DNA of 51,148 bases from Paulinella micropora (GCA_009731375.1 BJOX01000365.1:573692-624839); one strand, 5' to 3'; counted from the stretch's first letter, positions 22,671 through 33,475 are shown. The notes: generated from the letters alone by a model not told the origin. Translations and numbers: made by a program.

Positions 22671-22705
22671 TGTTGCTGTTGAGAGAGAGAAACGCACAAA
22701 CATTC

Positions 22706-23254
22706 ATGTGTGCATGTCTAGGCATATGCATGCTGAGGGCTTCCAAAGCGCCGATTTACGTGGCCCACCGCGATGGTGGCTACGGAGTTTTTGCCGGTAG
22801 ATACCTTCCTCCTTCCTTCCAGCTTGGGCTCCTGGAAGCGGGAGGACGTGCTCTGAATCTTGATCGTAGTACTGCTTTTTCAGAGCATTTTACGATGAAA
22901 ATTGGGAACTTCCTTCAAACCGGCATGCACCCCATTCAGTTTATTTCCCCTTCAAGCAGAAATGCTTTGCATCTCATAAATTCTTCAGCGAAAGGATTCA
23001 ACCCTGAGAAGGATACTGCCCAACCAAACGTGAAGGTAAATTTAATTTACTAACTAGTACAGTCGCCATACATAAAAAATTACTGCAATGTAAAGTTGTA
23101 TATCTAAATGCACATGCATACAATTTACATCATACATACATCAATGTTAGTATCACGTGCATTTTTTTTCCAGATCAGCAAGGGGACTCCAATCGTGACG
23201 GGAATGAGCAAAGGTGAAGAGATTTTGCTCAATTATGCGCCGAATCAGGTTTAA
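22706..23254 (+). CDS. Small SET-domain protein (putative lysine methyltransferase) in transposon
   Basis: Two exons, 22706-23035 and 23174-23254, joined by a GT-AG intron (GTAAAT...TTCCAG) in phase 0, give a 136-aa protein. Recognisable SET features: GGYGVFAGRYLPP near the start (the 'G.GvfA' strand), NALHLINSSAKGFN (equivalent to the RFINHSC motif), PNVKI after the splice, and MSKGEEILLNYAPN (equivalent to GEElt.dYg). The length is close to the minimal viral SET proteins of chlorella viruses. No pre- or post-SET cysteines. SET enzymes methylate lysines using S-adenosylmethionine; here a role in marking host chromatin or regulating the element is inference. The open frame of the downstream gene overlaps its 3' end. 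Confidence 0.6.
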
Positions 23255-26200
23255 CCATCACTACGCTACCGAGCGATGCATACCCGGTCTGGCTGAAACA
23301 AGCTGCCAAGCAACGCGCTAAAATTCCAGTATTTTGGTACGAGACTGACAACGGCCCTGTGTGTTTCATCGTTCCTGAGCAAGAGCATCCAATTCCTTTG
23401 AAATCAGTTTCATTGAAGCACGAAGAGAAGCTTGCGATTTTAACCTCAGTTAGTAGTATTACTTCTGATGCAACTTCGCAGCCGGTGTCAAGATCTTCAT
23501 CTATGACGACGGAGCAGAAAATGAAGCTTCTCAACAGCGTTACTTCTGTTTCAGAAAGTCAGGATACTCTTCTGCGAAGGGAGAGCTCTAACGTTACAGT
23601 TGTGCTGGAAAAATCAAGCTCTCGTAGTAAGAAGGTAATAAATAAATGAAATCAATCACTAGGCAGCTTCTGCTTTATAGGTAGTTGGTTTTGACATCGA
23701 TGCTGACGTGGACCAGAGGGCGGAGCCACAGAGTATTCCGGTCAAGCTCAAAGATAGCAGCGCGAGACTATATGCTCCTACCGGCTCTCTGGTAGTTCTA
23801 TTTTTCTTTTGCTTGCTTGCGGAAGTTGGTAGTCATTCTGCTTTGTTTAGAGCGTCGACGAAGATGATTCGGATACTGATTCGCAGTGCTACCATGAACC
23901 TACCGATCCTACCGATCCTAGATGGCTCCCCCCTCTGATCCACGAAGAATATGCGGGTGCGGAATCCAGTATTCTGTGCGACTACGACAAGCTGATGGAA
24001 TCAAATGAGCTGGTGTGTGACCTGATGAAATTGTCACCACTTCCTCTACAACGACCACGCAAGAATCCCACTCGGCCCTACAACATCAAAAGCCGCACCA
24101 AAGGATACGTGAGGTTGCAGAGACCGCAAGCGCTCAAGAAATTGTTGGGGATGACCTTCGCAGACCTGAATAGAGAAGTCAAGTCTGTTTGCTGTCAGAA
24201 GTGGAAGTGTTACGCATTCATCGACACGCGTGATGTGCTACACACACGAGCGAAGAATGCATCGTCTTCACTAAGTGAGCTTTACACTTGGACAGCTGCT
24301 CAGCTTGAATCCTTTCAAACTAAAACTGGCTCGTTTCAATACATGTATCAAACGGAGCCGGTCTGCAGAACAGCTTGGCAGCGCATCCACGGCGTCAGCA
24401 ACAGAGTTTTATCTCGCGCACACAAGCTTCTTACCAACAACATGAAGGTCTTTGCCAGAAAGTCAACAGCAGTTCCTGACACGGAAGATCTGGTTACGGT
24501 TTTGCTTTGTGAAAAATTCACAGACAGTCATCCCGAGATATGCAGTGACGGCATATGGAGGCTACAAGAAATGGCTGAGGACGCCGGAGTGCAAAAGTAT
24601 GTTCGGGACAACTGGCAAGAAGTGTGTCTACGGTTTGGTCACTCTAAGCGAGTTAATCCTGATAATCCTCCAACAGACAATACAATCAACAAGGTTTGGC
24701 GAGCAGATTTTCCGAACATCAAGTTTGTACGAGGTAATATGCATATAAGTATATAATGACATTTGAACTTGTGTTATTTCATTGAACCTATATTCAATTC
24801 CCGTTCTTTTCAAGCTCAAGATAATATATATATGTTGCAAAGTTGACTGTTCGATGAGAAAGAATCGCTAGCCTTCAACATTACTCACTACATCCTTGTG
24901 CTGCAGCGGGAGACTTTGCAAAATGTGATATCTGCACGGATCTTGCGGCTCAGCATTCCCAAGGTTTCAAGAGTGAAGCGGATGTTCAGGCTTGGCGCCG
25001 CCGTAGCCGCCTTCACCACAAAATTCACAGGACCTGCCGCGTGGCGAGCATGCAACGCAAGAAGGCTGCGCCAGAAGACTTCCATGCTACTGTTATATCT
25101 GCAGACATGAAGCCGCCTGTGAGGATTCCATCTTGCCGCCGTGCTGCTAAAGATTTCAAAGGTAAAATGGTTTTTCGCCTTTGCGTCGGTATCAACACTT
25201 GTTTCACTACCGATACTAACTTCATTTTCACGTACCTGGAAGGCGCAGTGGAGCATGGTGTGAACAGCAATATTACTATGCTTGCATCACTTTTGCATTG
25301 GGAGCTTTGGCATCCTCGTACTATGCCAGCATGGAAATTATTTCTGGAATGGGACGGCGCCGGGGATAACACTGCGTGGGCTATGCTAGGCTTCATCGGG
25401 CTTAATGTTGTGGACCGCGGTATCCGTTGGCAAGCAGAGTCTCATCGCAAGCCTCCTGGGCACGGCCATGACGGGAATGATCAGCAGTTCAGAGTGATGG
25501 ATATTGGGTGGAAGAGCACCTTCCTTACAACTAACATCGCTCAAGCTTTGTTGAAACTTATCCTTGCCTTCAAGCAAAAAAGATCGCAACTCGTGTTGGT
25601 TGTTCTTGCTTGCAATTACGACTGGATGACTCATTTCAGTCCATGCATGAATAAGAGCTTCAAGCATTACAGCAAGCCTCTGGCCTGGCGCATCACCAAG
25701 AATGAGGATCCTGACGAGTTACCGACTGCGGAGTTCAAGACGATGGGAGACGCACAGGAGGAATTTCATGGAGAGAAGGATAATCCCCTAGGAGCACCAG
25801 TTAAACTGTTCATTCAGCGCCCCGGTACTGTATTATATAAATTTCTCCCCCCCCCCCCCCCACGTGCATGTGTTGTATGTATTGCAATACCGGTGCGTTG
25901 GATGTATTGCAGCGACTAATCTGCCTCGCAAGCTTCCTGTGGGCTACTTCGTCAACCCACGTTTGAAAAAGGATATTCGTTCTTTGGGCAAGTACCTGGG
26001 CCGGACGAGCGGGCACATGTGGAGGAGATGTTGGCGGCGGGAAACCTGACAAGAGTGGAAGTTGATGGCAAATACTTCGACGATGGTCTGCCCGGACGCC
26101 CTGCTCATACGTCATGTGTTGATGCGAAGGGAAAGGAATGGAGAGTCGAGTTCCGACTTATCGATGAGCTGCCGATGAACTGGATGGAGTTGCCTCCTAA

Positions 26201-27081
26201 CCGCAAAGAAAAAATAAACGCTCTTACCCGTTTGACACCTGATGAGCTTCTTTCTTTGCCACGTACATATTTTGTCAACGATGGACGGCCTCCAGCTCAC
26301 CCGCGATGGCGTGGTGCAAGGGAGCTGACTGAGGAAGAAAAGAAGGAGCAGGATTTGGCTTTTGCAAATGTCTCTCATCCGTGGCGCAAAATTTTCACTT
26401 TGCTTACATCGTCTCAAGACAAGCAAGCATTTGCATCCAGCCAAATGGTAGTCAAGGAGCTAAAGGACTGGCTTAGAATGCACGGTGTTCCAACGCAAGA
26501 CGGCGACCGGAAACAGTTTAAAAAGGCGCAGCTGGTTGACCAAGCATGGAATCATTTTCAAAGCTGTGACTGTGGGTTAGAGGAAGAAGTGGATGCCAAA
26601 CTAGCTGGTGCTGCAGAACCCGAACCCGCGCTATCTGGGAACTCTTCTTCTAGCTCAGAGGAAGAAGTCAACGGTATTTCATGCTATATCTGCAATACGT
26701 TTTGCAAAAACTAGTCGCATTGTGTTATTATTTACAGTAGGTGAACAGGATGACTCAGACTCAACTGTCAGTGTGCCTCGTAGACGAGTACGCCAACCAA
26801 GCCGTCAGCGCGGACGTCGCCGCGCGCGTCGAGCAGCAGGTGGACGCGGACGCAAGCGCGCGCGAAATTCAGCTGATTCCAAGCAGGCGCTGCCATCTCA
26901 ACGCAGGGGCAATCAGGTGCAAGGCGCAAACCAGCCAGGCCCGAATCCGTGGGACTGCCCCTGCTGTTCTTGCCATAACGCTGAAGGTGGAGACAAGTGT
27001 CAGTTATGTGAGTGGCCTGCAGATGTTGATAGCTCTGATAGCTCTGACGACGACGACCCATTGATGTCGCCTCGCAAGTAA
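23218..27081 (+). CDS. Putative transposase: zinc-binding/RNase H-like core, SAP-like and RanBP2 finger
   Basis: Six exons join in phase with GT-AG introns: 23218(or earlier)-23634, 23681-23791, 23851-24733, 24907-25824, 25913-26673 and 26738-27081; about 1,145 codons. Middle: KFVRAGDFAKCDICTDLA, a His-rich RLHHKIHRTC helix, ISADMKPP, LEWDGAGDNTAW and PPGHGHDGNDQQF. The last three resemble the Asp, Asp-Asn and GHTHxDxD motifs of the DUF7869-type cores found in many eukaryotic mobile elements (recognition from memory). C-terminal: a SAP-like VKELKDWLRMHGVPTQ, an Arg-rich nuclear-signal block, and a RanBP2-type finger WDCPCCSCHNAEGGDKCQLC that fits W-x-C-x2-C-x3-N-x6-C-x2-C. One base is missing between about 25985 and 26018, so exon 5 is frameshifted. 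The 5' start is unresolved: the frame opens after a TGA at 23215 and overlaps the SET stop. Confidence 0.6.
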
Positions 27082-27317
27082 GCAAGGAAATACTGCAACC
27101 CTTGCACGCACAAAGGTCCTGATGTAGTCATTTTATATTGGTAACATTACAAGCATATGTTATCATGGTTATTTCTTAATATGTAAGAGATTTTGCGCGT
27201 TGTGACTTTTTTTTGCTTTTGCAGGTGCACGCGCTACGATTTTCTATCGTTGCAACCGAAAATTAGAAATTTTTTTGCTGGATGTAACCTTCGCATCACA
27301 CAAACCCTCCCCCCCCT

Positions 27318-27706
27318 TCCCCCAACGTGAATCCCCCTCCCACAGCGGGCGGCAGGACATTTTTAAAGGTGAAAGCAGCTCATAATGTAGGAAAATACTA
27401 AAAACAAATAAAACAAAACAATCAAAGCAAGGTGTGCATGGTTGTCGCTTGTTTCCAGCATGGTCTTGCCGTCGCCGGCATGAAAAAAAAGTAGAAAAAT
27501 TATAGTGTCAGACCGGTTTCGGTCCACCTCCGGAGGTGAAGTCCAAGTGGTTGACTATTAATAAAAACATGTTTTAATATCATTTTAGTATGTTATGTAA
27601 CTAAATCCTGAATTCCCATTCATTTGCACAAGTTTTCTGAAAGTTCCTAAAAGTCTTGAAAAATTTCGGAAAAAGTGATACCCCCACCTTTGACGAATGG
27701 TTAGTT
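27318..27706 (-). repeat. Right terminal inverted repeat
   Basis: Reverse complement of the left arm at 16565-16955. The outer end is ...CGAATGGTTAGTT followed by the CTAC duplication. Confidence 0.9.
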
Positions 27707-27710
27707 CTAC
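27707..27710. other. Target site duplication, right copy (CTAC)
   Basis: Matches 16561-16564. On the minus strand, ...CATCAAGCGATCGTAG joined to CATATGAATTTACG keeps the Pol frame (PHQAIV-AYEFT). Confidence 0.85.
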
Positions 27711-28630
27711 GATCGCTTGATGCGGGCAAAATTCGTTGGGGAAAGGTGGTCTGTCGAATGGGCCCAAAGATTTGCCTTCGGCTACTCTTTCGCAGACCGC
27801 CGCCCATCTCTTGGCTTCAACGTCGGCTGTGCCTTTGCGGGAATAGTCTCGTAAGAATTCTCCTACTTTTTTATATTCGGTGCGCTGCGCTGCACAGGAG
27901 GCCTTGAGCCAGCCTCGTTCTGACTGGGAAAGATCGGGGCACTTGTCGGCCAAGTCGGCAATCGTTGCCAGCCGCAGCATTGTCTTGTATGTTGCGACTT
28001 CTCCCTCGAAGAGAGGAAGCCTGACTCTTGAAGTCTGTCGCACTCGGTGCCGGTTGGGTAGAACGATAAGCTCGATGACATCGCGCCCGCGGCCTCTCAC
28101 GGTCCTAAAGTCCGCTAACACAAGCCTCGGCGTCGTGGTAGGGGAGGTCGTCCATTGTCCCTTTCGGCTTGCCACCAACAGTGGGTCGTCCATGGTTCGC
28201 CCCCCCCCACTCGGAGATCGCACCTGGCGACGCGGTCAAGATCACCACGCCGGCTGCAATGAAGCTGTCAATGTCCGCGTGGGACGCGGCCTTATCCCAC
28301 GGTACCCACCAGAACGGCAACCACGGGTGCGTGCTAGTGTCATTAGGTGGCGCTGATGCGAGGCCCGGAACCGGCGGCGCGTACACTCTCGGCACGTTGG
28401 CGAACGCCTCCGGGACCGGTGGCCGGTTTACTTTTGTTACGCCCGCGAAAGCACTCGGTACATCGACTGCACCTATGTGCTTAGGGATGAAAACAAATTT
28501 AACGAAGGCCCCCATGGCCTCTTCTGCTTCGTGCTTCACCCTCTCCCAAACCCACGGTGAAAAAGAACTTGAATCAAGCCTCGCGCCGAGGCGTTCGCGG
28601 TTGGACAACGGCGCGGACGCCCCGGCGCGA
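27711..28630 (-). CDS. DIRS-like Pol, N-terminal part
   Basis: Minus-strand frame containing DVIELIVLPNRHRVRQTSRV, RLATIADLADKCPDLSQSE and KSLGPFDRPPFPNEFCPHQAIV, where GPFDRPPF is the typical lead-in to the RT of DIRS elements. The next codons lie 11 kb away at 16560. A second frame upstream (28630-28209) encodes WERVKHEAEEAMGAFVKFVF and KAASHADIDSFIAAGVVIL. The two frames meet at a run of nine C (28200-28208), so a one-base length error, a mutation or a frameshift at that homopolymer probably joins them. Confidence 0.6.
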
Positions 28631-28639
28631 TGCCAAGCC

Positions 28640-30860
28640 AACGAAGCAGCAGAAGAAGTAAAAGAAAGAGAAGAAAGAGAAGAAGAAGAAGAAGAAGAAG
28701 AAGAAGAAGAAGAAGAAGAAGAAGAAGAAGAAGCAGAAGAAGAAGAAGAGGGAGGAGAAGAAGGAGAAGAAGAAGAAAAGGCAGCAACAACAGTAGTAGT
28801 CATACTACTAGGAGTAATAGTAGCAGCTGCAGTAGCCGTAGCAGCAGCAGCAGCAGCAGAAGAAGAAGAAGAAGAAGAAGAAGAAGAAGAAGAAGACGAA
28901 GAAGAAGACGAAGAAGAAGAAGACGAAGAAGAAGAAGAAGAAGAAGAAGAAGAAGAAGAAGAGGAAGAACAAGAAGAAGAAGAAGAAGAAGAAAAAAAAA
29001 AAGAAGAGGAAGAAGAGGAAGAAGAAGAAAAGCGAAGAGACGAAGAAAGAAAGAGAGCAGAAGGATTAGGAAGAAGAGAAGAAGAAGGAAGAGAAGAAGA
29101 AGGAAGAGAAGAAGAAGGAAGAGAAGAAGAAGGAAGAGAAGAAGAAGAAGAAGAAGAAGAAGAAGAAGAAGAAGAAGAAGGAGAAGAAGAAGAAGAAAAG
29201 CGAAGAGACGAAGAAAGAAAGAGAGCAGAAGAATTAGGAAGAAGAGAAGGAAGAGAAGAAGAAGGAAGAGAAGAAGAAGGAAGAGAAGAAAAAGGAAGGG
29301 AAGAAGAAGGAAGGGAAGAAGAAGGAAGAGAAGAAAAAGGAAGAGAAGAAAAAGGAAGAGAAGAAGAATGAAGAGGAGAACGAAGAGAAGGAGAAGAAAG
29401 AAGAGAAGGAGAGGTAGGAAGAGAAGAAAAAGGGAGAGAAGAAGAAGGAAGAGAAGAAGAAGGAAGAGAAGAAGAAGGAAGAGAAGAAGAAGGAAGAGAA
29501 GAAGGAAGAGAAGAAGAAGGAAGAGAAGAAGAAGAAGAAGAACGAAGAGGAGGAGAAGGAAGAGAAGAAGAAGGAAGAGAAGAAGAAGGAAGAGAAGAAG
29601 AAGGAAGAGAAGAAGAAGGAAGAGAAGAAGAAGGAAGAGAAGAAGAAGGAAGAGAAGAAGAAGGAAGAGAAGAAGAAGGAAGAGAAGAAGAAGGAAGAGA
29701 AGAAGGAAGAGAAGAAGGAAGAGAAGAAGAAGGACGAGAAGAAGGACGAGAAGAAAAAGAAAGAGAAGAATGAAGAGAAGGAGAAGAACGAAGAGAAGGA
29801 GAGGAAGGAAGAGAAGGAGGAAGAGAAGAACGAAGAGAAGGAAAAGGAGAAGAAGGAAGAGGAGAAGAAGGAAGAGAAGAACGAAGAGAAGAACGAAGAG
29901 AAGGAGAAGAACAAAGAGAAAGAGAAGAACAAAGTGAAGGAGAGAAAGGAAGAGAAGAAGAAGGAAGAAAAGAAGAAGGAAGAGGAGGAGAAGGAGAAGA
30001 AGGAAGAGAAGAAGGAAGAGAAGAAGAAGGAAGAGAAGAAGAAGGAAGAGAAGAAGAAGAAAAAGAAGAAGAAGGAAAAGAAGAAGAAGGAAGAGAAGGA
30101 GAAGGAAGAGAAGGAGAAGAAAGAAGAGAAGAAGAAGAACGAAGAGAAGAAGGAAGAGAATAAAAAGGAAGAGAAGAAGAAGGAAGAGAAGAAGGAAGAG
30201 AAGGAAAAGAACAAAGAGAAGGAGAAGAAAGAAGAGAACAAGAAGAACAAATAAAAGAAGGAAGAGGAGAAGAAGGAAGAGGAGAAGAAGGAAGAGGAGG
30301 AGAAGGAAGAGGAGAAGAAGGAAGAGGAGAAGAAGGAAGAGGAGAAGAAGAAGCAGGAAGAAGGGAAGGAGAAAGACAAAGAGAAGAAGAAGAAGAAGAA
30401 GAAGAAGAAGAAGAAGAAGAAGAAGAAGAAGAAGAAGAAGAAGAAGAAGAAGATATAGATGAAAGAAGAGGAGGAGAAGGACAGGAGAAAGGGAGAGAAG
30501 AAGAATGAGTAGAACAGGAAGGACGAGAAGTAGATAGAAGAGAAGAAGCACGAAGAGAAGAAGGATGCCTACGACGAGAAGAAGAAGGAAGAGAAGGAGG
30601 AAAAGAAAGAGTAGAAGAAGAAGAACGAGGAGCAGAGGAGAGAAGAAGAGAAGAAGGAAGAAGAGAGGAGGACAGAAGAGAAGCAGACTGACAAGAGGAA
30701 AGAGGAAGAGAAGAAGGTAGAAGCGTAGGGGAAAGAAGAGAAGAAGAGGGCAGAACAAAGGAAGGAAGAACAAAAGAAGGTAAAGCAGAAGAAGAAAGAA
30801 GAGCAGAAGGAAAGGAAGAAGATGAAAGAGAAAAAGGAGCTACATGTTGAGGCGGAATGA
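28640..30860. repeat. 2.2-kb (GAA)n/(GGAAGA)n array (TTC on the element's sense strand)
   Basis: Purine on plus, pyrimidine on minus, with many GAAGGAAGA-type units and an embedded AGTAGTAG/GCAGCAGCA block near 28790-28858. It separates the 5' and Pol parts of the DIRS-like element and could be an expanded intron or insertion. Ser-, Leu- and Phe-rich ORFs are artefacts. Confidence 0.9.
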
Positions 30861-30908
30861 GGGGGAGACGCCTCACGACCAGGGGGCCAGGGGAATCGAG
30901 CCCCACGA

Positions 30909-31280
30909 TTAGGTGGCCATTGTCCTTGGCCGCGAGGCGTGCCATTCTCGCCTCCTGAGATAATAATAAAACATTTCTCTCGTTCGCTCCCTTCGCATTA
31001 CCGAAAAGGCCGCAATCCCCATCGGCCCACATTTTCTTGCGTCGCCCATATCACTGCCTCTTTGCTCCCTTGCCCACACAACTTGTCGCACGCCATCTAA
31101 CTCAACTGCCTGAATTCTCGCATTCTCTTCTTGCGCAGTCTGACAACCACTATTCTCACACTCGCTATCGCTCTCACCACTCTCAGCTAGCAAGAGCACT
31201 ATTTCTATGCTCTCACCCTTTGTACCACTACTTACTGATACTCGCCGTTCTTGTTCTTGTGGTTGTTCAGACAAAGAGAG
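30909..31280 (-). CDS. Open frame following the Gag TGA in the same frame
   Basis: Directly after the Gag stop (TGA CTC) the same frame stays open for about 120 codons: SEQPQEQERRVSVSSGTKGE..., then ENARIQAVELDGVRQVVWA and KCGPMGIAAF. Composition is ordinary, not repeat-derived. It may be the 5' part of Pro/Pol reached by stop-codon readthrough, or a decayed exon. No catalytic motif could be assigned. Confidence 0.35.
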   Translation of the reverse strand, partial: LSLSEQPQEQERRVSVSSGTKGESIEIVLLLAESGESDSECENSGCQTAQEENARIQAVELDGVRQVVWAREQRGSDMGDARKCGPMGIAAFSVMRRERTREMFYYYLRRREWHASRPRTMAT

Positions 31281-32765
31281 TCAGAAGGGCCACTGATTTT
31301 TCTTGGGGCACCCAGCTTTGACGTGCTCCACACCAGGACAGACGGGGCAGACATGCTGGAAGCGGCATTTCGGTCCCCATGTGCAGTGTCCCAGACCCCA
31401 TTGTTTACAGGTCGCGTCTTTGCTAGACTGAGGCTTCGGTTTGTCGCCAGACTTCTGGTTCTGGTTTTGGTTGGGAGTACGCACGAGCATGAGTGCGCCC
31501 AGTCGCAGCGACTTGTGTCCTCTCGCCCACTCTCCCATAGGAACCTGGCATCGAACCGAGAAAGACCACTTCATTACAGACTGTAACGTGTGTGTGGGTA
31601 GATAGTCGATGACTTCCTGCCAGTGCTCCATGACGTCGTCTTTGTGCTGAGTGTGGATGGCCCCAGTGATGCGGCAAAGCGCTCGTAGAAGTCGTGAGAA
31701 AAGCTCGCTCGTCATTGCTCCCTTTGCCGATGTTCGCGTCTCTTGTCCGCACTCCGCCACTCCTTTCGCCGGGAGCAATTCAGTGACTGAGACGCCATAG
31801 CCCTTCATTATCCGTCGTAGCGTTTTCGTATCGCACAAGTGTACTTCAGGGATGGTTCTGAGGCAGTACTTATCTAGGATCTTCGCTCTATCTGCCTCAT
31901 CGTCCGCCAACTTTGCAAGTGCATGCCGCAGACCTGAAGTGCCGCTTTGTTCTTGCTGTATTTCGTCGTCCTCGTCCAGGTGCAGTTGGATGCCTCGAAG
32001 TCCTCCGTCGTTGGTCTTCAGACGCTTTGCTGAGCGTTCTAGCTGTTCTTTCTGATTGCGGAGTCGTGCAACCTCTCCCTGCAGATCAGAATTCTCTTGA
32101 GCCAAAGCTTCGTTGAACGGATCGCCGCCATTGCTTGGCTTGGGGTTGCTGGGTTTAGATCCAGTTTCTGCCTCGATGATTGCATCCCAAGAGGCGTGTC
32201 GCATGACCAGTGCCGAGGCCATCGCGCTGGCTTTGAGGGGAACCGTAGAGCCTTGCGCCACATAGCCAGAAGAATGATCGAAGTGCTCCCGGATCAATGC
32301 ATGCATGCTCGCCGCAGGATACATTGCTTTGAGGGTGTCCGCAACTTGGAGCACCTTAGTCTCATCGTTGAGTGTTGCTGCGCTGAGGATTTGCCGTATG
32401 CGATCACTGTTGGTCTTGAAGTTGACTCCCTTGCGTACAGGCGTTTTGACTTTCGAATCCGTCTCGTTGACATCAGCTTTCTTCTCGTTTGGTCGGTTGT
32501 AGACTCGCTTGTCATCGTAAATGAATGTTCCCGCTTGGACTTGTAATGGGTCTTCAATGCGCAGTAGAAACTCGTAGATAGTGTGGTCAACTGGGCTGTC
32601 AGCAAATGGGAATTTGATATCCCACTCGTCTTGGCCGTTCTTCTTGGTGACGGTGCCGACAGCTCGGATGATTCCGGCTTCCTCCTTGAATCGAATCTTG
32701 CACCATCCACCGTCCCAGACTGACGCACATAAAGCTGACACGGTCTTGCCTGGTGTAACCTGCAT
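31281..32765 (-). CDS. Gag-like protein of the DIRS-like element
   Basis: Start chosen at ATG 32765 (MQVTPGKTVSAL); the frame is open a further 69 nt but without an ATG. About 494 aa. Middle region: DRIRQILSAATLNDETKVLQ, then a coiled-coil-like block QENSDLQGEVARLRNQKEQL. C-terminal end: CKQWGLGHCTWGPKC-RFQHVCPVC followed by EHVKAGCPKK, a CCCH finger running into a C-x2-C...H...C knuckle. That arrangement is common in Gag proteins of DIRS/Ngaro-type elements and binds the element's RNA. Ends TGA. Intact, unlike Pol. Confidence 0.65.
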   Translation of the reverse strand: MQVTPGKTVSALCASVWDGGWCKIRFKEEAGIIRAVGTVTKKNGQDEWDIKFPFADSPVDHTIYEFLLRIEDPLQVQAGTFIYDDKRVYNRPNEKKADVNETDSKVKTPVRKGVNFKTNSDRIRQILSAATLNDETKVLQVADTLKAMYPAASMHALIREHFDHSSGYVAQGSTVPLKASAMASALVMRHASWDAIIEAETGSKPSNPKPSNGGDPFNEALAQENSDLQGEVARLRNQKEQLERSAKRLKTNDGGLRGIQLHLDEDDEIQQEQSGTSGLRHALAKLADDEADRAKILDKYCLRTIPEVHLCDTKTLRRIMKGYGVSVTELLPAKGVAECGQETRTSAKGAMTSELFSRLLRALCRITGAIHTQHKDDVMEHWQEVIDYLPTHTLQSVMKWSFSVRCQVPMGEWARGHKSLRLGALMLVRTPNQNQNQKSGDKPKPQSSKDATCKQWGLGHCTWGPKCRFQHVCPVCPGVEHVKAGCPKKNQWPF

Positions 32766-32829
32766 TGACACAAATCGAGAGATGAAATCGAGACGAATTC
32801 TGAGCCAACAATCTAAAAGCGTTGACAGT

Positions 32830-33070
32830 GTCAAATGGGATGTCTCAAGCGTTCACAGGCGTTCACATAAAATGGCAAATAAAAGGAAAACTGCAAACAG
32901 AAATTGCATTAATAAAAATGCAGGAGAAAATAGCAGCCATAGCGAAATTAATAATAAAGTAACCGCCGGCCAAAAAGAAAGCGGAAAATGAAACATAGTT
33001 TCGGCATAACAGACGCTCAGCCGCCAGCTTTGAAAGTTTCTTAATAAAGTTTAACAATGATAAACACGGG
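32830..33070. other. AT-rich unique segment upstream of Gag
   Basis: Non-repetitive AT-rich DNA likely holding the 5' end of the DIRS-like element. No terminal repeat recognised. Confidence 0.35.
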
Positions 33071-33084
33071 CTGTGTTTATCCAC

Positions 33085-33130
33085 ATAAGACAGACAGATA
33101 GACGGATAGATAGATAGATGATAGATAGCT

Positions 33131-33180
<50 letters not shown>

Positions 33181-33285
33181 GGATGGATAGATGGATAGAA
33201 TCTGATAGACAGATAGATAGACAGATAGATAGACAGATAGATAGACAGATAGACAGATAGATAGACAGATAGATGATAGATAGCT

Positions 33286-33345
<60 letters not shown>

Positions 33346-33475
33346 AAAGATAGATAGATATTTAGACAGATATATATTTAGACAGATAGATAGATAGATA
33401 CATAGATAGACAGAGAAGCAGACAGACAGACAGATAGATAGGTAGGTAGATAGATAGATAGATAGATAGATAGAG
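33085..33475. repeat. (GATA)n/(GACA)n array
   Basis: GATA arrays in which a block with ATGATAGATAGCTATAGATAG occurs twice (about 33118 and 33272). Confidence 0.9.

Larger units (their letters stand above)
16565..27706. mobile_element. 11,142-bp DNA transposon with ~390-bp terminal inverted repeats
   Basis: Ends are AACTAACCATTCGTCAAAGG... and its reverse complement. Arms 16565-16955 and 27318-27706 differ at only a few positions, implying recent insertion. It is flanked by CTAC duplications and sits inside the DIRS-like pol frame. Contents: a minus-strand multi-exon Lys/Glu-rich gene (21118-17197), a central tandem/palindromic region (21276-22107), then plus-strand SET-domain and transposase-like genes (22706-27081). 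No reverse transcriptase, capsid or polymerase B was found, so it is not a Polinton. The divergent two-sided layout and 4-bp duplication do not match a superfamily I can name with confidence. Confidence 0.85.
14867..32765 (-). mobile_element. DIRS-like (tyrosine-recombinase) retrotransposon, split by a DNA transposon
   Basis: On the minus strand in order: Gag-like ORF with CCCH and CCHC-like fingers (32765-31281), an in-frame continuation beyond the Gag TGA, a (TTC)n expansion, the N-terminal half of Pol (28630-27711), an 11.1-kb inserted transposon (27706-16565), then reverse transcriptase and tyrosine recombinase (16560-14867). Reverse transcriptase fused to a tyrosine recombinase, rather than to a DDE integrase, is the hallmark of the DIRS order. 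Terminal repeats typical of DIRS/PAT/Ngaro were not identified, so the ends are those of the coding part. Confidence 0.75.

Noticed and set aside
16565-27706. Reading the 11.1-kb element as a Polinton
   Set aside because: No protein-primed DNA polymerase B, retroviral-type integrase, capsid or packaging ATPase. The target duplication is 4 bp, not 6, and genes have introns.
28630-30860. Long Arg-, Glu-, Ser-, Leu- and Phe-rich open frames on both strands
   Set aside because: All frames of a GAA/GGAAGA array stay open for trivial reasons. No ordered protein segment lies within it.
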